A program made the translations under genes and the position numbers. From Elioraea sp051860475 (GTDB taxonomy: Bacteria; Pseudomonadota; Alphaproteobacteria; Acetobacterales; Acetobacteraceae), in the NCBI RefSeq assembly GCF_051860475.1, contig NZ_JBHYDW010000002.1, positions 28,158 to 92,157 on the forward strand: a DNA stretch of 64,000 bases, in the 5' to 3' direction. Each line of letters begins with the position of its first letter. Position 1 is the first letter of the stretch. This document shows positions 45,832 to 57,127 of this stretch, in pieces. The notes under the pieces were generated by a model. It was given only the letters and a program-made list of their open reading frames with translations, did no database searches and was not told the DNA's origin.

Positions 45832-46130
45832 TCTGCGTCCGTCTCGATGACCCGCGCGCCGCGCTGCGGCCGGATCGTCATGCCCTCGCGCACCTCCACC
45901 ATGCAGGATTGGCGGTTCGGCACGGAGTCGATCTCGGCGAGGCAGTCGAAGCACACGCCCATCATGCAGTAGGGCAGGCGCTTCGCCCCCGTGACGGGCG
46001 TTTCGCGGACCGCCGGCAGGCCGGCGGCGAGCACCGCGGCCGCAGCCGAGGCGCCCTCGGGCACCGCCACCTCGCGCCCCTCCACGCGCACGCGCACGGT
46101 GGCGCGCGCCTCAGGCCGCAGCCGGAACAT
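45828..46130 (-). CDS. HcnA-like [2Fe-2S] subunit
   Basis: This 100-residue ferredoxin-like subunit passes electrons inside an HcnABC-type complex. The cluster ligands are visible as CMMGVCFDC with a fourth Cys in NRQSCMVEVREGM. The N-terminus has VRVEGREVAVPEGASAAAAVL, a ubiquitin-like fold start. It is encoded between the HcnC-like and HcnB-like genes; its first 20 bases overlap the end of the HcnC-like gene and its stop overlaps the HcnB-like start. Confidence 0.93.
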   Translation of the reverse strand: MFRLRPEARATVRVRVEGREVAVPEGASAAAAVLAAGLPAVRETPVTGAKRLPYCMMGVCFDCLAEIDSVPNRQSCMVEVREGMTIRPQRGARVIETDAE

Positions 46131-47232
46131 CGAAGCGCGCGGGCGTGAAGGGGGCGAGCATCGGATCGAGGGCTCCCTCGGCGATCATCGGGGCAAGGGC
46201 GAAGGCGTGGGCCGCGGCGAGCGTCACGCCGGAGTGGCAGTTGGCGACGAAGGCGCCGGGCGCGGTGCGCGACTGCGCGTAGATCGGCAACCCGTCGGCC
46301 GACATCACGCGCAGCGCCGACCAGGCGCGCACGATGTTCAGCTCCGCGAGCCAGGGAAAGGAGGCGACCGCGCGCGCCGCGATCATCGCCATCACGTCGG
46401 GGCTCTGGCTGACGTCGAAGCCTGCGTCCTCCTTCGAATCCCCCATCATGATCGTGCCTTCGCCGGTCTGGCGCACGAAGGTGGTGGGCATCGGCAGGAC
46501 CCGGCGCGCGCGCTCGGTCACCAGCACCTGGCCCTTGTTCGGCGCCACCGGTGCCGAGAGCCCGAACAGCGGCGCAAGGTCGCGATTGCCGAGGCCGGCA
46601 GCCAGCACCACGCGCGTGGCGAGGATCTCGCCCGCCTGCGTGCTCAGCCGGAAGTCGTGCGGCTTGGCGCTCGCACCGGTGAGCCGCGCATTCGGCAGGT
46701 AGCGCCCGCCCGCTTCGGTGAACGCACGGTGCAGCGCGTGCAGGAGCTTCAGCGAATTGACGTGGCCGTCATAGGGCGTCCAGGTTGCGCCGACCACCTT
46801 CGGGCCAATCCCCGGCAGCATGTCGGCGAGTTCGCGGCCCTGGACCAGCCGGTACTCGTAGCCGTGATTGCCCGCGCCGATGCGCAGCCGCTCGAGCAGC
46901 GCGAGGCGCTCGTCGATCTCCGCGTCGGTGAAGCAGAGATGCACGCCGCCCGGCTGGTGCAGTTCGGTCTCGATTCCGGTCGCATCGCGCAGGGCATCGC
47001 GCAGCCCCGGCCACTCCGTCGCCGAAAGCCGCGTCCAGCGCGTATAGGCCGGCTGGCCGTCGCCCTTGCCCTGCACCCACACGAGCGCGAAGTTGCCGCG
47101 GCTCGCGCGGAACGCGACATCGCCCTCGTCGAGCAGCACCACCGAGAGGCCGCGGCGGAGCAGTCCCCACGCGATCGCCGCGCCGACCAGCCCGCCGCCG
47201 ACGACGGCCGCGTCGCACCGCTGCGCCGTCAT
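46111..47232 (-). CDS. HcnC-like FAD oxidoreductase subunit
   Basis: This 373-residue flavoenzyme is the beta-subunit type of HcnABC, opine-oxidase or sarcosine-oxidase complexes. It opens with the FAD loop DAAVVGGGLVGAAIAWGLL. RASRGNFALVWVQGKGDG and the substrate-face GYEYRLVQGRELADMLPGIGP follow, with the closing FAD contact IVRAWSALRVMSADGLPIYAQ and NCHSGVTLAAAHAFALAP. It is the catalytic half that oxidises the amino acid. The ATG overlaps the stop of a small upstream frame (ATGA). The next gene is the [2Fe-2S] subunit. Confidence 0.92.
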   Translation of the reverse strand: MTAQRCDAAVVGGGLVGAAIAWGLLRRGLSVVLLDEGDVAFRASRGNFALVWVQGKGDGQPAYTRWTRLSATEWPGLRDALRDATGIETELHQPGGVHLCFTDAEIDERLALLERLRIGAGNHGYEYRLVQGRELADMLPGIGPKVVGATWTPYDGHVNSLKLLHALHRAFTEAGGRYLPNARLTGASAKPHDFRLSTQAGEILATRVVLAAGLGNRDLAPLFGLSAPVAPNKGQVLVTERARRVLPMPTTFVRQTGEGTIMMGDSKEDAGFDVSQSPDVMAMIAARAVASFPWLAELNIVRAWSALRVMSADGLPIYAQSRTAPGAFVANCHSGVTLAAAHAFALAPMIAEGALDPMLAPFTPARFDVPAAA

Positions 47233-47521
47233 CGCTCGTCGCCTCCGTTCATGCGCCCCGCGAGCGCCCAGCCGCGCTCGCCGACGTATTGCGTGTTGTA
47301 CATCAGCCCGGTGCCGACCAGGCCGATGCCGATCGCACGGTCGCCGGCGAAGCGCGCGGCCGGCACGATGTCGTCCGCCGGCAGGCCGGTGATCGTGCCG
47401 CGGAAGCCGGGCGGGATCGCGACGCATATCGGGTCGTCATCGAGCAAGGCGGCACCGATCTGCTCGTCGGCCCGCTGGGCCTGGAGGTCCGCCAGCGCAT
47501 CGGTGCCCGACCGGATGTGTC
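47229..47521 (-). CDS. Unrecognised small ORF or 3' remnant coupled to the flavoenzyme operon
   Basis: A coding-like stretch ends at 47229 in an ATGA overlap with the HcnC-like start, the same coupling used between the other operon genes. From about 47521 it reads DALADLQAQRADEQIGAALL, then ICVAIPPGFRGTITGLPADD and AIGIGLVGTGLMYNTQYVGE. I do not recognise it. There is no ATG or GTG at a sensible place; TTG at 47447 would give 72 residues. It could be a short real subunit with an unusual start, or the tail of a gene whose 5' part was lost where secA now ends. Confidence 0.35.
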
Positions 47522-47632
47522 CGCGTGATCGGGATCGGGCCGCGCGCCGGGCGTGCCGGTCGGGTGTGCGGGGCTGTCGCGGGACTGGGGAGGGCGAGGG
47601 GGCCCGGCAGCATCGGCCCTCCGCGTCGTTCG

Positions 47633-50359
<2,727 letters not shown>

Positions 50360-50592
50360 GCGACTGTCCTGCGGTGGTCGTGAGGGCGCGGGCTGCGCGA
50401 TCCGGCGACCCGCCGCCCCGCGCGCCAAGCGCCGGGGCACCACCTGGGGCAGGGTCCCAGATGTCAGATAGGCGCGCCCCCGCCCGGCCGTCAATCATGC
50501 CCCCGGGCGCTGGCTTGAGGGCTGGGGGGTGTTCCGCCATGATCGCGTCCCCGGGCGGCGCTTCCGCCGTGCCCGCGTCAAGGATCGCCCGC

Positions 50593-51450
50593 ATGTCCGC
50601 CATTCCGATCCGCGCCGCGCTTCTGGCGACGGCCCTGCTCGCCTCGCCGCTGCCCGCGGAGGCGCAGCTCCAGCCCGTCGCGCCGGGCGGCGACCCGGTG
50701 GTGGCGCGCGTCGACGGCGCCGAGATCCGCTTTTCGGACGTCGCCGAGGCGGCGCAGCGCCTGCCCGAGCAGTTCCGCGGCATGCCACCGCAGATCCTGT
50801 TCCCGCTGCTGATCGACCAGATGATCACCGAGGCGGTGGTGACCCAGGCTGCGCGCAAGGCCGGGTTGCAGGACACGCCCGAGGTGCGGCGGCAGATGGC
50901 GCGGATCGAGGACCAGGTGATCCAGCAGGCGCTGATCGGCCGCGAGATCGCCGAGAAGGTGACGGAACAGAGCCTGCGCGCGCGCTACCAGCGCGAGATC
51001 GCGGACAAGCCGGCCGAGGCCGAGGTCCGGGCGCGTCACATCCTCGTGCAGACCGAGAGCGAGGCGCACACGATCATCACGTCGCTTGCCGGCGGGGCCG
51101 ATTTCGCCGCGACCGCGCGAGAGAAGAGCCGCGGTCCCGGAGCCGCCGAGGGCGGGGATCTGGGCTTCTTCAAGAAGGAGGACATGCCCGAGGCACTGGC
51201 CGAAGCCGCCTTCGCGCTCCAGCCCGGCCAGGTCGGGCCGAACCCCGTGCGCACCCAGTTCGGCTGGCACGTGGTGAAGGTGGAGGAGCGGCGCGAGCAG
51301 CCGCGGCCGAGCTTCGAGGAGGCCGAGGCGGGGCTGCGGCGGACCGCCTCGGAGGAAGTGGCCGAGGCGCTGGTGGAACGGCTGCGCGGGCAGTCGCGGA
51401 TCGAGCGGTTTGGGCTCGACGGCTCGCCGCTTCCCGCGACGCCGCGCTGA
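50593..51450 (+). CDS. Exported peptidyl-prolyl isomerase, parvulin type (PpiC/SurA-like)
   Basis: The 285-residue protein has a signal peptide (IRAALLATALLASPLPAEAQ). A helical N-domain (SDVAEAAQRLPEQFRG onward) precedes a single parvulin domain: VRARHILVQTESEAHTIITSL, GPGAAEGGDLGFFKKEDM, and VRTQFGWHVVKVEERRE. Such proteins help outer-membrane and periplasmic proteins fold. I chose ATG 50593 with AAGGA upstream over ATG 50539, because it directly precedes the signal. Ten bases after its stop argJ begins. It diverges from secA, so export and folding genes sit side by side. Confidence 0.93.
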   Translation: MSAIPIRAALLATALLASPLPAEAQLQPVAPGGDPVVARVDGAEIRFSDVAEAAQRLPEQFRGMPPQILFPLLIDQMITEAVVTQAARKAGLQDTPEVRRQMARIEDQVIQQALIGREIAEKVTEQSLRARYQREIADKPAEAEVRARHILVQTESEAHTIITSLAGGADFAATAREKSRGPGAAEGGDLGFFKKEDMPEALAEAAFALQPGQVGPNPVRTQFGWHVVKVEERREQPRPSFEEAEAGLRRTASEEVAEALVERLRGQSRIERFGLDGSPLPATPR

Positions 51451-51460
51451 GGGTCCGGCC

Positions 51461-52690
51461 ATGGCCCATCCGATTTCGCCGCTCGCGGTGCCGCTGCCGT
51501 CGTTTCCGCCGATTGCCGGGGTGCGTCTCGGCACCGCCCGCGCCGAGATCCGCTACGTCGCCCGCGAGGACGTGACGATGATGGTGTTCCCGCCCGGCAC
51601 GACGGTGGCGGGGGTGTTCACGCGGAACCGCTGCCCCGGCGCGCCGGTCGACTGGTGCCGCGCGGCGCTCAAGGGGGGCAAGGCCCGTGCGCTGGTGGTG
51701 ACGGCGGGCAACTCGAACGTGTTCACGGGCCGGGCAGGGCGCGAGACCTGCGCGGCGACGGCGTCGGCGATGGCGGAGCTTGCCCAGTGCAAGCCGCGCG
51801 AGGTGTTCCTCGCCTCCACGGGCGTGATCGGCCAGCGCCTGCCGACCGAGAGGCTGGTCGGCGCCCTGCCGGGGCTGTTCGGCGCGCTCTGCGAGGACGC
51901 GTGGGAGGCAGCGGCGCGCGCGATCATGACCACCGACACCTTCCCGAAGGGCTCGGTGCGCAAGGCGCGGATCGGCGAGACGGAGGTGACGATCGCCGGC
52001 ATCGCCAAGGGCAGCGGCATGATCGCGCCCGACATGGCGACGATGCTGTGCTTCCTTGCCACCGACGCGAGGGTGCCGGCGGCGGTGTTGCAGACGCTGC
52101 TGGCGAAGGGGGTGGATGGCAGCTTCAACCGCACCACGGTCGATTCCGACACGTCGACCAGCGATACGGTGCTGGTGTTCGCGACCGGGGCGGCGAAGCA
52201 TCCGCGCGTGCCGGCCCAGGGGGGTGCGATGCTGCGCGACTTCGCGCGCGCGCTGAACGAGGTGTTGATGGACCTGGCGCTCGCGGTGGTGCGCGACGGC
52301 GAGGGGGCGCAGAAGCTGATCCGCATCGACGTGACGGGAGCGGTGACGAGCCGGTCGGCGCGTCGGATCGGGCTGTCGATCGCGAATTCGCCGCTGGTGA
52401 AGACGGCGATCGCTGGCGAGGACGCGAACTGGGGCCGGATCGTGATGGCGGTCGGCAAGGCGGGCGAACCCGCCGATCGCGACCGTCTGTCGGTGGCGGT
52501 CGGGGGGGTGTGGATGGCGAAGGACGGCGAGGTGGCGCCGGACTACGACGAGACCCCCGTGGTCGCGCACATGAAGGGCCGCGAGATCCGGATCGAGGCC
52601 GATCTGGGCCTCGGCCGCGGCAGGGCCACGGTATGGACCTGCGATCTGACGCACGGCTACATCGACATCAACGGGTCGTACCGCTCGTAG
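51461..52690 (+). CDS. argJ: Bifunctional glutamate N-acetyltransferase/amino-acid acetyltransferase
   Basis: ArgJ transfers the acetyl group from N-acetylornithine to glutamate and can also use acetyl-CoA, keeping the arginine pathway cyclic. The 409-residue precursor cleaves itself before a Thr in KGSGMIAPDMATML; here that is Thr194. Other family blocks are present: FTRNRCPGAPVDWC, TTDTFPKGSVRKARI, NRTTVDSDTSTSDTVLVFAT and the C-terminal GYIDINGSYRS. The ATG at 51461 follows the parvulin gene after ten bases. The IS110 remnant follows. Confidence 0.97.
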   Translation: MAHPISPLAVPLPSFPPIAGVRLGTARAEIRYVAREDVTMMVFPPGTTVAGVFTRNRCPGAPVDWCRAALKGGKARALVVTAGNSNVFTGRAGRETCAATASAMAELAQCKPREVFLASTGVIGQRLPTERLVGALPGLFGALCEDAWEAAARAIMTTDTFPKGSVRKARIGETEVTIAGIAKGSGMIAPDMATMLCFLATDARVPAAVLQTLLAKGVDGSFNRTTVDSDTSTSDTVLVFATGAAKHPRVPAQGGAMLRDFARALNEVLMDLALAVVRDGEGAQKLIRIDVTGAVTSRSARRIGLSIANSPLVKTAIAGEDANWGRIVMAVGKAGEPADRDRLSVAVGGVWMAKDGEVAPDYDETPVVAHMKGREIRIEADLGLGRGRATVWTCDLTHGYIDINGSYRS

Positions 52691-52740
52691 GTCGTGCGGG
52701 GGTGTGGGCGGCTCGGGCTCCCATCGCGGCGTGCCGCGAC

Positions 52741-52944
52741 ACTGGTCTGGACGGCCCCGCGGCCCTGGATGCCCTGGAGGCGTGCGGTGCGTCGCACCAC
52801 TGGGGGCGGCTGGTGCCGCGGCTGGGCCATCGGGTGCGGTTGATCCCGGCGCAGTCCGTGAAGCCGTTCGCCAAGCGCGGCAAGAGCGATCGGATCGACG
52901 CTGAAGCGGCGCGCGACCGCAGGCCGCCCCCCGCCACGGCCTGA
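52741..52944 (+). pseudogene. IS110-family transposase remnant
   Basis: This fragment reads ALDALEACGASHHWGRLVPR, LGHRVRLIPAQSVKPF and AKRGKSDRIDAEAA, the middle of the DEDD catalytic domain of IS110-type transposases. The upstream part, the rest of the catalytic domain and the Ser-containing C-terminal domain are absent, and the frame ends at 52944. It is a dead piece left behind argJ. I could not see terminal repeats or the other end of the element. Confidence 0.75.
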
Positions 52945-53401
52945 CCGCCGGCGGCCAAGCCGCGGCGCAAGCACCGTGCGGGAGACCATGACGATCCGGC
53001 GGACCGACGAACGCACCACCCCGCAGGTTCCCATCGCCAGACAGGCCGCTGCGATGTTCGGGAGGCGTTCGCGAAACCCATCCGAGCCAGCGACAGGGCG
53101 CCCAGCCAGCCGCTGCTGAACCGCCGACACCAAACGGCTCCGACGACGCTCAACCATCTGGCCAACCTGGCCTTTCAGCACTGAGCTCGGTCAGCCCCAA
53201 AGGCATGGAGACGCAACGTGACCCCCATCGCGCGGCAACCCGACCGCCAGGCGGACCTTCCGCCCCTGCCGCATTCGTGTGCACCCCCGCAGCGTTGCTC
53301 GCCTTGATCCCGGGCGAGCCGGGGCGATACCTTACACGATCGGTGGATCACGGGGCGGGCGCCCCGCGCGCGGCACCCCGCGCTGGAACGGATGGTCTCA
53401 G
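52945..53401. other. Gene-free region downstream of the IS remnant
   Basis: I see no gene here. The stretch to about 53180 has no convincing frame on either strand and may be decayed mobile DNA. The last 150 bases probably hold the ctpA promoter: TTGATC (53304-53309), 16 bases, then GATACC (53326-53331) is a weak sigma-70-like pair. The final 20 bases before the ctpA ATG have only a weak ribosome site. Confidence 0.4.
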
Positions 53402-54802
53402 ATGAAGGTTTCATTCCGCTCGGCTCTGCTCGCCGCCGCCATCGCCTTCGGCGCGGGCGCGGCGCTGAACCACCCGGTGGGCGACTGGGTCAGCACCCGG
53501 CTGGGTCTCGGCGCCCAGGCGCAGGACAGCGGCCGGGCCGACACCTACCGGCTGCTCAGCCTGTTCGGCGACGTGTTCGAGCGCATCCGCGCCGAGTACG
53601 TCGAGCCGGTGAACGACCGCGAGGTGGTGGAGGCCGCGATCAACGGCATGCTCACCAGCCTCGATCCGCATTCGGGCTACATGAACCCCCGCACCTTCCG
53701 TGACATGCAGGTGCAGACGCGCGGCGAGTTCGGCGGGCTTGGAATCGAGGTCACGCAGGAGAGCGGCTACATCAAGGTGATCAGCCCGATCGACGACACC
53801 CCGGCGTTCCGCGCCGGCGTGAAGGCGGGCGACCTGATCACCCATATCGACGGCCGGTCCGTGCAGGGGCTGACGCTGAACGAGGCGGTCGAGCGGATGC
53901 GCGGGGCGCCGCGCACCGAAATCAAGCTGACGATCCGGCGCGAGGGCCAGACCCAGCCGGTGCAGATGTCGATCGTGCGCGACATCATCCGCATCCAGTC
54001 GGTGCGCTCGCGGCTCGAGGACGATGTCGGCTACATCCGCATCACCAGCTTCAACGAGCAGACCGACCAGGGGCTGCGCCGGGCGGTGCAGCAGATCCGC
54101 GCGCAGGGCGGGGCGCGGCTCAAGGGCATCGTCATCGACATGCGCAACAACCCCGGCGGGCTACTCGACCAGGCGGTCTCGGTCTCGGACGACTTCCTCG
54201 ACCAGGGCGAGATCGTCTCGACCCGCGCGCGCCGGGCCGAGGACGCACAGCGCTACAACGCCAAGCCGGGCGACATCGCGGCGGGGTTGCCGATCGTGGT
54301 GCTGATCAACGGCGGTTCGGCCTCCGCCAGCGAGATCGTCGCCGGCGCGCTTCAGGACCACCGCCGCGCGGTGGTGATCGGCACGCGCAGCTTCGGCAAG
54401 GGCTCGGTCCAGACCGTCATGCCGCTGCCCGGCAACGGTGCGATCCGGCTGACCACCGCGCGCTACTACACGCCCTCGGGCCGCTCGATCCAGGCGACCG
54501 GGATCGAGCCCGACGTGGTGATCGAGCTCTACGACGGCGAGGCCCGGGCGGAGGCGCGCGACCGCGAGGCCAACCTCTCGCGGGCGCTGCGCAACGACGG
54601 CGGCAACGGCGCGACCCGCGCCTCGCCGGTGACGCCGCCGGCCCTGCCGCCCGGCTTCGTTGAGGGCTCGGCCAGCCCGCCGAAGCCTCCCGCCGATGGC
54701 CAGCCGCCGATCCAGTTCGGCGACCTCGCGCGCGACTACCAGTTGCAGCGCGCGATCGAGCTGGTGCGTGGGCTTTCGGTGATGCGGCGGGCGTCGAACT
54801 GA
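53402..54802 (+). CDS. ctpA: C-terminal processing peptidase (S41 family)
   Basis: This periplasmic serine protease trims C-termini of exported or cell-wall-linked proteins. The 466-residue protein has an N-terminal signal or anchor (SALLAAAIAFGAGAAL), a domain with DPHSGYMNPRTFRDMQ, a PDZ domain with GGLGIEVTQESGYIKVISPI, and the S41 catalytic domain. The nucleophile is Ser308 in GGSASASEI and the general base is Lys333 in FGKGSVQT. The C-terminal Pro-rich tail includes a short final helix. A divergent polysaccharide deacetylase and rppH follow on the same strand, the order seen in many alphaproteobacteria. Confidence 0.95.
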   Translation: MKVSFRSALLAAAIAFGAGAALNHPVGDWVSTRLGLGAQAQDSGRADTYRLLSLFGDVFERIRAEYVEPVNDREVVEAAINGMLTSLDPHSGYMNPRTFRDMQVQTRGEFGGLGIEVTQESGYIKVISPIDDTPAFRAGVKAGDLITHIDGRSVQGLTLNEAVERMRGAPRTEIKLTIRREGQTQPVQMSIVRDIIRIQSVRSRLEDDVGYIRITSFNEQTDQGLRRAVQQIRAQGGARLKGIVIDMRNNPGGLLDQAVSVSDDFLDQGEIVSTRARRAEDAQRYNAKPGDIAAGLPIVVLINGGSASASEIVAGALQDHRRAVVIGTRSFGKGSVQTVMPLPGNGAIRLTTARYYTPSGRSIQATGIEPDVVIELYDGEARAEARDREANLSRALRNDGGNGATRASPVTPPALPPGFVEGSASPPKPPADGQPPIQFGDLARDYQLQRAIELVRGLSVMRRASN

Positions 54803-54827
54803 GCGGATCGCACGAGAACGACGGATC

Positions 54828-55922
54828 GTGACTGAGCATCGCGGCGGGCTCGCGCCCGCGTGGCGGGCACTGATCGCGTTCTGGCTGGTGCTGCTGGTGG
54901 GCGGCGGCGCACTGGTCGCTTGGCTGGAGTTCGCCCCGCCCGAGGAGGCCGGAATCGCTGCCGCACCGGCGCCGCCGCCGCAGGTCTCCGTGCCGCCCGC
55001 CCCCGACGCAGCACCCCCCGCCACTGCGGCGGTCGCGGACGCACCTCCCCCGGCCGCGTCGCCGGCAGCGCCGGCGGAGCGCCTCCCTGGCAGCGCCGTC
55101 CAGCTCGGTCCCGGCGGCATTGCCGAGCCCGACCCTGCCCTGATCGAGCTCCGCCCGGACGGCGCCCTGCCCTGGATCGCTCCGGACGGACGCCAGCCCT
55201 GGCGCGTCTATGCCCGCCGCTTCGACGACGCCGACCGCAGGCCCCGCATCGCCGTGCTGGTGGTCGGACTCGGCGTCAGCGAGGGCGCGACCACGACCGC
55301 GATCGAGCGGCTGCCGGGCGAGATCAGCCTCGCCTTCTCGCCCTACGGCCTCCGCCTCGATCGGCAGTTCGCCGCCGCTCGCGCGGCCGGCCACGAGGTG
55401 CTGATCGGCCTGCCGATGGAGCCGGCCAACTTCCCGCTCAACGATCCCGGACCCCAGGCCCTGCTCACCGGCCTGCCGCCGCCCGAGAACGCGGCCCGGC
55501 TGGCCTGGGCGCTGTCGCGCGCGCAGGGCTATGTCGGCGTGACCAACGCGGCCTCGGCGGTGCTGCGCGGCGAGCGCGTCTCCGCCTCGGCCGAGGCCAT
55601 GCGCCCGGTGCTGGAGACACAGCGCGGGCGCGGCCTGCTCTATGTCGAGGCCCGGCCGGGCGAGCGCGCGCCGGGTACGGTGCCCGCGCGCGCGGCCGAT
55701 CTGGTGATCGACGAGCGCCCGGCGCGCGCCGAGATTGAGGCGCGACTCGCCGAACTCGAGCGACTTGCCAAGGAACGCGGGGTCGCGCTCGGCATCTCGG
55801 GCCCCTCGCCGCTCTCGCTCGACCGGCTTGCGGTCTGGGCGCCTCAGGTCGGCACGCGGGGGCTCGTGCTTGCCCCGGTCAGCGCCGTGGTCGTCCGCCG
55901 CGCCAGCGCCGCTCGGCCTTGA
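54828..55922 (+). CDS. Divergent polysaccharide deacetylase family protein
   Basis: The 364-residue protein is anchored by an N-terminal span (RALIAFWLVLLVGGGALVAWL), followed by a Pro/Ala-rich linker to about 95. The domain from about 125 has PRIAVLVVGLGVSEGATTTA, the opening of the YibQ-like divergent polysaccharide deacetylase fold, and AGHEVLIGLPMEPANFPLND. The usual Asp-His-His zinc set is not obvious. YibQ-type proteins are genetically linked to the CtpA/EnvC region. The GTG start is 25 bases after ctpA, and the stop overlaps the rppH start. Confidence 0.88.
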   Translation: MTEHRGGLAPAWRALIAFWLVLLVGGGALVAWLEFAPPEEAGIAAAPAPPPQVSVPPAPDAAPPATAAVADAPPPAASPAAPAERLPGSAVQLGPGGIAEPDPALIELRPDGALPWIAPDGRQPWRVYARRFDDADRRPRIAVLVVGLGVSEGATTTAIERLPGEISLAFSPYGLRLDRQFAAARAAGHEVLIGLPMEPANFPLNDPGPQALLTGLPPPENAARLAWALSRAQGYVGVTNAASAVLRGERVSASAEAMRPVLETQRGRGLLYVEARPGERAPGTVPARAADLVIDERPARAEIEARLAELERLAKERGVALGISGPSPLSLDRLAVWAPQVGTRGLVLAPVSAVVVRRASAARP

Positions 55923-56419
55923 GCCCCGACCCCGCTTCGCTGCCCTACCGTCCCAACGTCGGCGCCGTGCTGTTCGGACCGGACGGTCGGGTTCTGGTCT
56001 GCCGCCGCGCCGATCTGCCGAATGCCGAGGGCGTGCCCGGTGGCTGGCAGCTCCCCCAGGGCGGGTTGGACGAGGGCGAGGACCCGCGCGCCGCTGTGCT
56101 GCGCGAGCTCGCCGAGGAGATCGGCACCGACCGCGCCGAGATCATTGGCGAACACCCAGGCTGGCTGATCTACGACCTGCCGCCCGGCCTGCTCGGCGTC
56201 GCGCTGGGCGGGCGCTATCGCGGCCAGCGGCAGAAGTGGTTCGCGCTGCGCTTCCTCGGCACCGACGCCGATATCCGGCTGGACGCCGACCCGCATCCCG
56301 AGTTCGACGCCTGGCGCTGGGCCGATCTTGCGGAGCTTCCCGCGCTCGCCGTCACGTTCAAGCGCGCGATCTACGCCGAGCTCGCCCGGTCCTTCGTCCG
56401 GTTCGCCCGGCCGATGTGA
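55919..56419 (+). CDS. rppH: RNA pyrophosphohydrolase RppH (Nudix)
   Basis: RppH removes pyrophosphate from the 5' end of mRNA and starts RNase E-dependent decay. The 166-residue protein has YRPNVGAVLFGPDGRVLVCRR and the Nudix box GGLDEGEDPRAAVLRELAEE followed by IG, with Glu residues of the REXXEE core. QKWFALRFLG and FDAWRWADLAELP match RppH rather than other Nudix enzymes. The start is a TTG in a TTGA overlap with the deacetylase gene, so translation is coupled. Confidence 0.94.
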   Translation: MSPDPASLPYRPNVGAVLFGPDGRVLVCRRADLPNAEGVPGGWQLPQGGLDEGEDPRAAVLRELAEEIGTDRAEIIGEHPGWLIYDLPPGLLGVALGGRYRGQRQKWFALRFLGTDADIRLDADPHPEFDAWRWADLAELPALAVTFKRAIYAELARSFVRFARPM

Positions 56420-56553
56420 CCACCGCGCGAGGCGCTGCACCGGAACACAACCATTACTTGCTGGCCCTGCGTCTCGATCGGGCGCACAGTATCGTATTCC
56501 GGGACAACCCCGGATGCGTGCGGCGGCAGCGGAAGCCGCCCGGGACCCAACCT

Positions 56554-56973
56554 GTGAAAGACCTGATCGAGCAGGCGGCGTCGGTCGGCGCCGCAAACTT
56601 CACGGCCACCTCCGGACGTGTGCCGGAGCGGTTCAAGCTGCTGCGCGCCGCCGCGCCGGCCACCTTCGCCGGCTATGCTCTGATGCGCGCGGCGGTGATG
56701 CGCGACAAGGACGAGGGTGGGGCGCTTGATCTGAAGACCAAGGAGTTCCTGTTCGTGCTGCTCGATGCGTTGGCAGGCAATCGCGACGGCGCGCTCGGGC
56801 ATCTGGAACGCGCGGTCCGTCTCGGCCTCACGGTGGAGGAGTTGGCCGAGGGGCTGACGCAGGTGATCATGGTCGGCGGGATCACGACCTGGAACCTGGT
56901 CGGGGCCGACGTCATGAGCCGCGCCCTGGAACTGACGGCCGAGCCGCCGGTGGTGCCGCCGCCGCTGGGGTAG
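56554..56973 (+). CDS. Carboxymuconolactone decarboxylase family protein
   Basis: The 139-residue helical protein has the AhpD/CMD fold. It starts VKDLIEQAASVGAANFTATS and has LDLKTKEFLFVLLDALAGNR, then HLERAVRLGLTVEELAEGLT. The Cys-x-x-Cys redox pair of AhpD is absent (the place reads DALAGNRDG), so it is closer to gamma-carboxymuconolactone decarboxylase-like proteins without peroxidase function. The start is uncertain: GTG 56554 or GTG 56518, neither with a clear ribosome site. It converges with the TRAP receptor gene. Confidence 0.82.
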   Translation: MKDLIEQAASVGAANFTATSGRVPERFKLLRAAAPATFAGYALMRAAVMRDKDEGGALDLKTKEFLFVLLDALAGNRDGALGHLERAVRLGLTVEELAEGLTQVIMVGGITTWNLVGADVMSRALELTAEPPVVPPPLG

Positions 56974-57062
56974 CCGAAGCCATGGCGGAACCACGGTGGT
57001 GCCGCCATACGCCCTCCGTCATGCGTCCGTGTCACACCCGACGAGGCGCGACGCACTCGCAA

Positions 57063-57101
57063 GGGGCGCGGGGCAGGGGGCGCGGGGCAGGGGGCGCGGG
57101 G
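57063..57101. repeat. 14-bp G-rich tandem repeat
   Basis: The unit GGGGCGCGGGGCAG occurs at 57063-57076 and 57077-57090, with a partial third copy to 57101. One strand is almost only G, with runs of four to five, so it could form a quadruplex. Confidence 0.75.
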
Positions 57102-57116
57102 GGCCAATGGCCCCCC
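57098..57116 (-). terminator. Hairpin downstream of the TRAP receptor gene
   Basis: GGGGGGCC (57098-57105) and GGCCCCCC (57109-57116) pair perfectly around AAT. It lies 12 bases past the end of the TRAP receptor gene, without a T tract. Confidence 0.4.
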
Positions 57117-57127
57117 GGATCATTCCG

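Noticed and set aside
53279..53401. N-terminal extension of ctpA upstream of 53402
   Set aside because: The extra residues are low-complexity and would bury the signal peptide; the ATG at 53402 directly precedes it.
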